From assembly GCA_964221845.1 (NCBI GenBank), contig CAXPZW010000028.1:1-19192 (forward strand): a DNA stretch of 19,192 nt. The letters are read 5' to 3'. The position numbers were made by a program, and so were the translations under genes. This document shows, one piece after another, positions 13,702-19,192 of the stretch. Within the stretch, counting starts at the first letter, position 1. The number at the start of each line of letters is the position of its first letter. The notes below the pieces were generated by a model, which saw nothing but the letters and a program-made list of their open reading frames with translations, had not been told where the DNA came from and made no database searches. The stretch comes from CAXPZW01 sp964221845. Lineage in GTDB: Bacteria; Bacteroidota; Bacteroidia; Flavobacteriales_D; Sanyastnellaceae.

Positions 13702-15579
13702 ATGACAACTCGCATTTACCAACACGCCACGTTGATTTTGGCCTTCCTCGGTTTGCTTGCTACAGCGGCACCCGCGCAAAAGCTTTCACCCAGTGATTTT
13801 CGCATGGATCCACCGCACTGGTATAAGGACTTGAAAGGCACCCAGTTCCAGCTGTTGGTTCATGCAGAGAATATGACCGCCGAAGCCGTTTTTGAGATCG
13901 CCTCCATGGGCGTGGTGCTGGATTCGGTGGTGACGGTAAACAACCCGCATTACCGGTTTTTGTACCTCACTCTTGCTCCTGCTTTCGCTGGAGATGCGGT
14001 GAAGCTGCGCTACCGCCAAGGCCGCAAATGGCAAGAGGTGCTCTACCCGATTCAAGACCTGCCGAGCACACCCGGTCACATCGATGCGCTGAACACCTCG
14101 GACTTCATGTACCTGCTCATGCCCGACCGGTTTGCCAACGGCGATTACGACAACGATGTGGTGGAAGGCATGAATGAAACCAAGCTCAACCGGGAGTGGA
14201 TGTACGACCGTCACGGAGGCGATTTGCAGGGCGTGATGGACCGGCTGGACTACTTGCAAGACTTGGGCGTGACCGCCTTGTGGCTCAACCCTGTGCTGGA
14301 AAACGACGAGCCTAAAACCTCTTACCATGGCTACGCCACCACTGACAGTTACGCCATTGATCCGCGCTATGGAGATGTGGAGCTCTATTGCGCATTGGGC
14401 GACTCGCTGCGTCGCCGGGGCATGAAGCTGGTCAAGGATGTGATTTACAACCACTGGGGCGACCAACACTGGATTGTACTGGATCCGCCGGACGACACCT
14501 GGGTCAACGCTTGGCCTGAGTTTACACGCACGAGCCACCGCCCTTACACCCTGTTTGATCCCTACGGCAGCCAGCACGATAAGGGCGTGATGACCGACGG
14601 CTGGTTTGATCACCACATGCCCGACATCAACCAGCGCAACCCCTTGTTGGCGGATTACCTGATCCAAAACACCTTGTGGTGGGTCGCAGAGGCCGGCCTA
14701 GACGCGCTCCGCATCGACACCTACTACTACCCTGACCAAGTATTCATGGCCAACTTGGTAGACCGCGTACGTCAGGAATTCCCGAATTGCTTTGTGTTTG
14801 CCGAATGCTGGATCCGCGATCCGGTGGCACTGAATTGGGTTTCCCAACGTGTTTCCTACCGTGATCTTCCTGACACTCGACTCAATGGCATCACCGACTT
14901 CCCGCTGTACTTCTCAACGCTCGACGCACTCAATCGAGAAACCGGTTGGGAGTCAGGCGCCATCCAATGGTACATCACCCTGGCCAACGACGTGTTGCTT
15001 GATGAGCAGCCGAATCATGTCCTGTTTTTGGATAACCACGACCTGTCTCGCTACTACTCCATGGTGGGCGAAGACTACGCTAAGTACCAAGTTGGGCTGG
15101 TCTTTTTGATGACAACCCGAGGGATCCCCATGATCTACTATGGTACCGAAATTCTGATGGCCAACTTCTGTGACCCTGACGGCAAGGTGCGCAGCGATTT
15201 CCCAGGAGGCTGGAAGGAAGACCCCGTCAACAAGTTTGAAGAAGCCGGCCGCACAGCTGAGGAACAAGCCGCATTCGAATTTGTAAAGGAGCTCGCGTGG
15301 TGGCGCCAGACCCAGACCTGGCTCGGAGATAGCCAACTGATGCACTTCATCCCACAGGACGGCGTGTACGTGTACTTCCGCTACGATGCTTTGGGCAACA
15401 AGGTGATGGTGGCCCTCAACCCCCAAAACAAAGACGTGGAGCTGTCTTTGGAGCCTTACAGCGAAATGCTGCCTGAAGACGCCGACCTCCGTCTGTTGAT
15501 GAGCAACGGGGCTAAAGTTGAAGAAGGGGGCACGGTGAGCCTGCCAGGCAAGTCCTATGCGCTGATCCGCGTATTCTAA
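13702..15579 (+). CDS. GH13 alpha-amylase family enzyme (cyclomaltodextrinase/neopullulanase-like)
   Basis: 625 residues from the ATG at 13702, chosen because it starts the signal peptide (hydrophobic run ending A-A-P-A-Q, cleavage near 26); an ATG 51 bases earlier adds a non-signal tail. An N-terminal beta domain (about 27-130) precedes a complete GH13 barrel. Region I is D-V-I-Y-N-H (246-251), region II is G-L-D-A-L-R-I-D-T with nucleophile Asp339, region III has acid/base Glu368 in F-A-E-C-W, and region IV is F-L-D-N-H-D with Asp447. M-P-D-R-F-A-N-G-D (140-148) and H-G-G-D-L-Q-G are those of the cyclomaltodextrinase/neopullulanase branch. A C-terminal beta domain ends it, with no T9SS tag and no lipobox, so it is probably periplasmic. 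It likely hydrolyses alpha-1,4-glucan oligosaccharides. Its stop overlaps the converging thioesterase stop. Confidence 0.85.
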   Translation: MTTRIYQHATLILAFLGLLATAAPAQKLSPSDFRMDPPHWYKDLKGTQFQLLVHAENMTAEAVFEIASMGVVLDSVVTVNNPHYRFLYLTLAPAFAGDAVKLRYRQGRKWQEVLYPIQDLPSTPGHIDALNTSDFMYLLMPDRFANGDYDNDVVEGMNETKLNREWMYDRHGGDLQGVMDRLDYLQDLGVTALWLNPVLENDEPKTSYHGYATTDSYAIDPRYGDVELYCALGDSLRRRGMKLVKDVIYNHWGDQHWIVLDPPDDTWVNAWPEFTRTSHRPYTLFDPYGSQHDKGVMTDGWFDHHMPDINQRNPLLADYLIQNTLWWVAEAGLDALRIDTYYYPDQVFMANLVDRVRQEFPNCFVFAECWIRDPVALNWVSQRVSYRDLPDTRLNGITDFPLYFSTLDALNRETGWESGAIQWYITLANDVLLDEQPNHVLFLDNHDLSRYYSMVGEDYAKYQVGLVFLMTTRGIPMIYYGTEILMANFCDPDGKVRSDFPGGWKEDPVNKFEEAGRTAEEQAAFEFVKELAWWRQTQTWLGDSQLMHFIPQDGVYVYFRYDALGNKVMVALNPQNKDVELSLEPYSEMLPEDADLRLLMSNGAKVEEGGTVSLPGKSYALIRVF

Positions 15580-15977
15580 GCGGTCATAAACGCACGCCAA
15601 GCTTCAGGGACAGGCGCTTTCTTATCTACCGAGAAATCGTAACACACCAACGTGGCCTTGGCCCGTGTACAGCATTGAGGCCCTTCTGGAGTCTCTTTGA
15701 AAATCTGGTAGGCCATGGTGAAGCTGCTGTTGCCCACGTGCACCACTTCGGTTTCGACGTGGATCTTGTCCAGCAAGAAGATGGGCGCCAAGTAATCGAT
15801 CTCGTTTCGTGCCAGGATGATGCCGTCTTTGGTCCAATCCCAACGGCTGTTCATCATCTTGTCAAAGTAATCCATGCGTGCGAGCTCAAAGTAGCTCAGG
15901 TACACCGCGTTGTTGACGTGACCCATAGTATCGGTGTCGCGAAAGCGAATGGTGATGGAGCAAACGGTCTTGCTCAT
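15576..15977 (-). CDS. Hotdog-fold acyl-CoA thioesterase (YbgC/FadM/4HBT family)
   Basis: 133 residues from the ATG at 15977, which fits the family length; an open frame extending upstream to 16118 runs through the preceding gene in another frame and is rejected. The active-site block R-F-R-D-T-D-T-M-G-H-V-N-N-A-V-Y-L (11-27) is the typical 4-hydroxybenzoyl-CoA thioesterase motif with the catalytic Asp and the H-V-N-N turn. L-A-R-M-D-Y-F follows in the long helix. It should hydrolyse an acyl-CoA thioester in the cytoplasm; the substrate cannot be read from sequence. The ATG follows the T9SS gene's TAA after a single base, so they are probably co-transcribed and translationally coupled. Its TAG overlaps the GH13 TAA (convergent, four shared bases) and no terminator separates them. 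Confidence 0.85.
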   Translation of the reverse strand: MSKTVCSITIRFRDTDTMGHVNNAVYLSYFELARMDYFDKMMNSRWDWTKDGIILARNEIDYLAPIFLLDKIHVETEVVHVGNSSFTMAYQIFKETPEGPQCCTRAKATLVCYDFSVDKKAPVPEAWRAFMTA

Positions 15978-15978
15978 C

Positions 15979-17058
15979 TTAGCGCAGTTGAAGCGGTTGG
16001 CGTGACTGCCCTTGATCACCTGCAATGTGCAAGGTATAGCTGCCTGCAGGAAGGTGTTCCAGGTGCAACTCCTCTCCTGCCCACACCTGCGATGTGTACA
16101 CGCGTTGCCCGAGTGCATTGTAGAGCGTCACGTGCAACAACCCTGAAGCAGGGGTTTGCAAGCGAATGGTGCCCGTTGAAGGGTTTGGAAAAACAACCAC
16201 GTCCAACTGCGCGAGTTCCTCAACGTTGTCAGGCGTTTCTTCCTCCAAGATGGCGTCTTGGTAGCGGATGGCAGTGACGGTTTCAGTTCCGAAAATCTCT
16301 TGGGTGGTGATTTCCAACACAGGCGCCTGCATGCCCTCAGCTACCCAGCTGTACACGCGCTCGGGCAAACGGGGAATGTTAGTGCCCAACTCAATAAAGT
16401 CGATGTATGTGGAGTCGCTTGCCTCACGTAGGGCTACTTGGCGCAATACGTCAAAGGTGCCAAAGGGCGTGGTCAAGGTGCCCCAGCCGTCTACCTCGGC
16501 GCTGCGCGTACCGGTTTGCACCCAGGTGTAAAGCCCTGGCACTTCCAAGGTGGTTTCGAAATCGCTGGAGAAGGTGTTGCCGTATTCCATGGGGTAAGCA
16601 TACAAGAGCTCATTGCCATCGTTGGGCACCGAGATAGGCAAGCCTGTGACAGTCACACCAAAGCCGGTAGCCCGGTAGCTGTCTTCGTCGTTATTGTAGA
16701 AGGTATACGGGTCTTCCAAAGAGAAGTCGCCAAAGGCAAAGTCTGGGGTTTTGGTGGCCAGGTTGGAGTAGCTGTCTGGGTAGAGAAAGGCGTTGTTGAA
16801 GAAAAACTGGTACAAGAACGGAGCATCTCCCACTTGCAGGAAGGTGTCCACATCTTGGGTGAATACTTCCAGCCAGGTGTAGTCCCAGTTGACGTCGGCT
16901 CCCGTGTTGTCCAACTCGAGGTCGTCAAAGCTGGGACCGAAGACTTGGGAGTAGCGAACCGTGTCTCCGGCCGAAGGCAAATCTTCGGTGGTGATGGTGA
17001 TCTGGGCGTGCAATCCAGAAATGGCAACAAGTGCTGCGCACAAAAGCGGTATTCTCAT
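15979..17058 (-). CDS. T9SS-secreted protein of unknown function
   Basis: 359 residues with a signal peptide (M-R-I-P-L-L-C-A-A-L...G-L-H-A-Q, cleavage near 19) and a C-terminal type A sorting domain (V-V-F-P-N-P at about 292-297 and an L-P-A-G-S-Y-T-L-H-I block near the end). The central part (20-280) is rich in Asp, Thr and aromatic residues and has the look of an all-beta exported domain. I do not recognise it. The region about G-T-F-D-V-L-R-Q-V resembles a pattern seen in many Bacteroidota lipid- or surface-associated T9SS proteins but is not diagnostic. It is followed one base later by the thioesterase gene. No clear TAnnTTTG box was found upstream of its ATG, whose 5' flank is shared with the divergent membrane protein at 17140. 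Confidence 0.8.
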   Translation of the reverse strand: MRIPLLCAALVAISGLHAQITITTEDLPSAGDTVRYSQVFGPSFDDLELDNTGADVNWDYTWLEVFTQDVDTFLQVGDAPFLYQFFFNNAFLYPDSYSNLATKTPDFAFGDFSLEDPYTFYNNDEDSYRATGFGVTVTGLPISVPNDGNELLYAYPMEYGNTFSSDFETTLEVPGLYTWVQTGTRSAEVDGWGTLTTPFGTFDVLRQVALREASDSTYIDFIELGTNIPRLPERVYSWVAEGMQAPVLEITTQEIFGTETVTAIRYQDAILEEETPDNVEELAQLDVVVFPNPSTGTIRLQTPASGLLHVTLYNALGQRVYTSQVWAGEELHLEHLPAGSYTLHIAGDQGQSRQPLQLR

Positions 17059-17117
17059 GTTGCTAAGCTAGCGCTTTCCACCGGGCACCTTATCGAGGCC
17101 GATTGCGCCATGACCAC

Positions 17118-17125
17118 TAATTTTG
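17118..17125 (+). promoter_or_regulatory. Possible -7 promoter box before the four-TM gene
   Basis: TAATTTTG is a perfect TAnnTTTG box, but no TTG lies at the expected 17-23 base distance (the nearest are 12 and 55 bases away). If used, transcription begins near 17130, which makes the ATG at 17140 the first usable start. Confidence 0.35.
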
Positions 17126-17139
17126 CGCGCCGTATGGCA

Positions 17140-17901
17140 ATGATCAAAGCAGTACTTCAATCGGTTTACATCCTGGGCCTTGTGGCCGGCGGGGTGTTGT
17201 TGGGCCAAGGCATCCTTGGCGAGGGCAAGAACATCTACTGGGTGGCCGCCTTGCTGGTGGTGACCCTCTCGGGCTTCTTCTTTGCGGTGCACTGGTGGCG
17301 CGGGTGGAAACACATTCCTACCCTGCGCGTTGTGATGACGGGGTGCTTGGGCGCAGGCACCTTGATTGTGGCTGGCCAGTGGTTCACCGACAACGAGCCG
17401 GACCCCATCCCTATGATTGTGGCTGGCTTTGTACTGGTGGGCTGGGTGATTTGGGACCAGTTTTACAACCGCGCACCACGCACGTCAGCTCCAGAAGCCG
17501 TGCCTGCCGCCTGGAACACCTCAGGCACCGCGCAACACATTGTACTTATAGGTACATCTCCCAAGGACCCGAGCTACCGCCAACAAGTAGCTGCGTTCAA
17601 TGCAAGTGAATGGGCTGCACGCACTTCTGCGGTGGGCGCCGATGAAATCTTGAGCACCCATGTCACTGCTGTGAGCGATGTCCCCGGTCTCGAAAGCCGC
17701 GAATTACTGTTGCAGGCGGCCTTGCCTCTGCTGGCTGGCGGCGCAGTGACTGGAGGGGTGCCTTACGCCTTGGTGATCGACCCAGACGGCCAGGTGCTGT
17801 ACAGCTATCGGGTGAAAGACCGTCGCTACCTCCCCACACCGACCTTTATGGGGCGGATTGTGAACGCTTTGGAGGCCGGAGAACCCATATTTCGGCAGTA
17901 G
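17140..17901 (+). CDS. Four-TM membrane protein with a C-terminal thioredoxin-like domain
   Basis: 253 residues from the ATG at 17140; ATGs at 17110 and 17134 are alternatives, and the much longer upstream frame is antisense to the T9SS gene. Four hydrophobic segments are visible at about 5-25, 33-53, 63-84 and 90-110. The C-terminal part (about 130-250) contains H-I-V-L-I-G-T-S-P-K-D-P, and later V-P-Y-A-L-V-I-D-P-D-G-Q-V-L-Y-S-Y. This is the strand-turn-strand end of a thioredoxin/peroxiredoxin-like fold (cis-Pro position before Y-A-L-V-I-D), yet there is no C-x2-C or peroxidatic Cys. It might instead resemble a DUF4174-like domain. Probably an inner-membrane protein with the soluble domain on one side. 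Function unknown. Confidence 0.7.
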   Translation: MIKAVLQSVYILGLVAGGVLLGQGILGEGKNIYWVAALLVVTLSGFFFAVHWWRGWKHIPTLRVVMTGCLGAGTLIVAGQWFTDNEPDPIPMIVAGFVLVGWVIWDQFYNRAPRTSAPEAVPAAWNTSGTAQHIVLIGTSPKDPSYRQQVAAFNASEWAARTSAVGADEILSTHVTAVSDVPGLESRELLLQAALPLLAGGAVTGGVPYALVIDPDGQVLYSYRVKDRRYLPTPTFMGRIVNALEAGEPIFRQ

Positions 17902-18009
17902 AATCGCTCCGAAACCGTGATTTGACGGGCATTTCAGGGCGTTTTTGGCCAGGTTTATCAACATTCGGCCGTACTTATTCACAAATCGACCCCATTTTGC
18001 CTGTAACGC

Positions 18010-18041
18010 TTGCCTGCCGCGAGTTTGCGCCTATATATTTG
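18010..18041 (+). promoter_or_regulatory. Promoter of the HU gene, Bacteroidota type
   Basis: TTG (18010-18012), a 21-base spacer and a perfect TATATTTG box (18034-18041). Transcription would start near 18046-18048, leaving a leader of about 45 bases before the ATG at 18091. The -33 sequence is again the end of TGTAACGCTTG (18002-18012), as in the pruA promoter. Confidence 0.75.
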
Positions 18042-18090
18042 TTTCGGTTGCTTCGGCAGCCTAGGTATTAAACTCCATTAATCTCACATC

Positions 18091-18360
18091 ATGAACAAAG
18101 CAGAACTGATCGAAGAGATGGCAGCAGACGCTGGCCTCTCAAAAGCAGACGCTAAGCGCGCCCTCGACGCATTCATCGACACCACCACCAAAGCCCTCAA
18201 AAAAGGCGATCGCGTGGCACTGGTAGGCTTCGGCTCATTCTCAGTAACTGAGCGTGCTGCTCGTAAAGGCCGCAACCCACAAACCGGTAAGGAAATCACC
18301 ATCAAAGCCAAAAAGGTGGTGAAGTTCAAGCCAGGTGCTGACCTGTCTGCCAAAGTGTAA
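18091..18360 (+). CDS. hup: HU-family DNA-binding protein
   Basis: 89 residues, the standard HU length. HU is a small histone-like nucleoid protein that binds and bends DNA as a dimer. It opens with M-N-K-A-E-L-I-E-E-M, has the V-G-F-G-S-F-S-V hydrophobic core, and then the DNA-binding arm R-A-A-R-K-G-R-N-P-Q-T-G-K-E-I (the R-N-P-x-T-G motif carries the intercalating proline). V-K-F-K-P-G-A-D-L follows at the C-terminus. It has its own strong promoter and terminator, so it is probably highly expressed. The leader (about 45 bases) lacks a Shine-Dalgarno sequence. Assignment to HU rather than IHF rests on the homodimer-like sequence and stand-alone context. Confidence 0.93.
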   Translation: MNKAELIEEMAADAGLSKADAKRALDAFIDTTTKALKKGDRVALVGFGSFSVTERAARKGRNPQTGKEITIKAKKVVKFKPGADLSAKV

Positions 18361-18384
18361 TCGCACTGAACGCAAAACATTTGA

Positions 18385-18412
18385 GGGTCACGCCTGGCGT
18401 GGCCCTTTTTTT
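18385..18412 (+). terminator. Intrinsic terminator of the HU gene
   Basis: GGGTCACG (18385-18392) pairs with CGTGGCCC (18398-18405), with one G-T pair and a five-base loop, followed by seven T (18406-18412). It lies directly before the TrmH gene. Confidence 0.88.
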
Positions 18413-18421
18413 ATGCCCATT

Positions 18422-19108
18422 ATGGACACCTCTACACTGCTCACTTACCTCCAAGGGTTCTTGACCCCTGAGCGTGCGGCCAACTTTGAAGCGGTATTGG
18501 CTCAGCGCACCCGCCACCTCACCGTAGTTGTGGAAGACATCTACCAACCCCACAATGCCAGTGCGGTTTTGCGCTCGTGCGATTGCTTCGGGGTGCAGGA
18601 TGTGCACATTGTAGAGTACGAGACCGAATACAACGTGAACCCTGGCGTGGCCCTGGGTGCATCCAAGTGGCTCACCCTACATCAATACAAGCCTGAGACG
18701 CGGCCTGATCCGTTGGTCGATTGTTTCTCAGACCTCAAATCCGCTGGGTATCAAATCCTTGCCACCACCCCACACACCGATGACCAACTCATCAGCGAGT
18801 TGGACATCACCCGGCCCACAGCCCTGGTATTCGGCAATGAAGGGCGCGGCATATCGGACCGCGTACGGGAAATGGCGGATGGATTTGTCAAGATTCCCAT
18901 GTACGGCTTCACCGAAAGCTTCAACATTTCAGTTTCGGCCGCCCTGTGCCTCTACGAGCTCACCGAACGTATGCGCAAAACCGGCATCAACTGGCAGCTG
19001 ACCGAAGAAGAAATTGCTGCGTTGCGCCTGGAATGGACCCGCCGCAGCATCAAGAACGTGGACCAAATCGAAGCCCGATTCCACTCCCGAGATGGACGCC
19101 CAGATTGA
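18422..19108 (+). CDS. trmH: SpoU/TrmH-family tRNA (guanosine-2'-O-)-methyltransferase
   Basis: 228 residues of the SPOUT class, most similar in layout to TrmH, which methylates the 2'-O of Gm18 in tRNA using S-adenosylmethionine. Motif 1 is P-H-N-A-S-A-V-L-R-S-C-D-C-F-G with the catalytic Arg51. Motif 2 is V-F-G-N-E-G-R-G-I (136-144). Motif 3, I-P-M-Y-G-F-T-E-S-F-N-I-S-V-S-A-A-L (158-175), forms the trefoil knot that binds SAM. The ATG at 18422 is preferred over that at 18413, which abuts the HU terminator T-run. An N-terminal extension of about ten residues relative to E. coli TrmH is normal. The rRNA-methylating RlmB type is less likely because the N-terminus lacks its L30e-like domain. 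Its end overlaps the MATE gene start by 17 bases. Confidence 0.88.
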   Translation: MDTSTLLTYLQGFLTPERAANFEAVLAQRTRHLTVVVEDIYQPHNASAVLRSCDCFGVQDVHIVEYETEYNVNPGVALGASKWLTLHQYKPETRPDPLVDCFSDLKSAGYQILATTPHTDDQLISELDITRPTALVFGNEGRGISDRVREMADGFVKIPMYGFTESFNISVSAALCLYELTERMRKTGINWQLTEEEIAALRLEWTRRSIKNVDQIEARFHSRDGRPD

Positions 19109-19192
19109 CATTCGTTACCGCGGAATTCTGAAGGTGGCGGCCCCCATTGCGTTGGGGTCGTTTGTGCAGTTCATCGTGGTATTCACCGACAA
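19092..19192 (+). CDS. MATE-family efflux transporter (partial, N-terminus only)
   Basis: The ATG at 19092 opens a frame still open at the window end. The 33 visible residues are M-D-A-Q-I-D-I-R-Y-R-G-I-L-K-V-A-A-P-I-A-L-G and then S-F-V-Q-F-I-V-V-F-T-D. This is the start of TM1 of a MATE (multidrug and toxic compound extrusion) protein, where the helix 'LAxPIxLGxLVQFxVxFxDN' is well conserved. MATE proteins export organic cations using a Na+ or H+ gradient. The start overlaps the TrmH gene end, so the two are probably one transcription unit. Substrate unknown. Confidence 0.75.
   Translation, partial: MDAQIDIRYRGILKVAAPIALGSFVQFIVVFTD

Noticed and set aside
13786..14667. 293-codon open frame on the - strand
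   Set aside because: Antisense to the GH13 gene, which has all conserved regions.
15978..16118. 47-residue N-terminal extension of the thioesterase
   Set aside because: It overlaps the coding end of the T9SS gene in another frame and adds a cysteine-rich stretch absent from the family.
16438..17139. Long N-terminal extension of the four-TM protein
   Set aside because: It runs antisense through the T9SS gene at 15979-17058. The hydrophobic N-terminus begins only at 17110-17140.

Overview
The window looks like ordinary chromosome from a marine-type Bacteroidota, probably Flavobacteriales or a close relative. The evidence is: five complete or partial exported proteins of Bacteroidota style, four of them with a C-terminal type IX secretion (T9SS) 'YPNP/FPNP' sorting domain; SprB-like repeats and a GCTD...NYN motif; start codons without Shine-Dalgarno sequences; and several promoters that fit the Bacteroidota pattern TTG-N(17-23)-TAnnTTTG. 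GC content is fairly high for that order (judged by eye). I see no CRISPR array, tRNA, insertion sequence, phage gene or tail-to-tail defence cassette. The genus-level assignment is inference.

Layout. 1-676: the tail of a beta-propeller (PD40/TolB-like) protein overlapping a small lipoprotein gene. 679-1788 (-): an Omp85/BamA-like outer-membrane barrel, convergent with the lipoprotein. 1823-3123 (+): a two-gene coupled unit, RluE-type 23S rRNA pseudouridine synthase and PlsC acyltransferase, ended by a bidirectional terminator. 3171-4625 (-): a T9SS-exported thioredoxin-fold protein. 4694-6763 (-): 2,4-dienoyl-CoA reductase FadH, divergent from pruA (6848-8476, +), 1-pyrroline-5-carboxylate dehydrogenase. 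8761-9110 (-): the RNase P RNA gene rnpB with its own promoter and terminator. 9191-11707 (-): an 838-residue T9SS mosaic protein with SprB-like repeats. 11865-13622 (-): a T9SS protein built of four starch-binding-like modules, divergent from 13702-15579 (+), a GH13 alpha-amylase-family enzyme. 15576-17058 (-): a T9SS protein followed one base later by a hotdog thioesterase. 17140-17901 (+): a four-TM protein with a thioredoxin-like tail. 18091-18360 (+): HU. 18422-19108 (+): TrmH-type tRNA methyltransferase overlapping the start of a MATE transporter that runs off the window.

How the genes may work together. The clearest functional module is the divergent pair at 11865-15579: a probable periplasmic alpha-glucan hydrolase and a secreted, cell-surface-attached protein with four glucan-binding-like modules. 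FadH and PruA share an intergenic region and both feed carbon to central metabolism (unsaturated fatty acids and proline). RluE, TrmH and rnpB are RNA-processing housekeeping genes. The most unusual items are the cysteine-capped fourfold module protein, the rnpB promoter nested in the upstream gene's terminator, a terminator hairpin sequence used twice, and an 11-base sequence shared by the pruA and HU promoters. I found no convincing wholly new system; the amylase plus module-repeat pair is the best candidate for follow-up.
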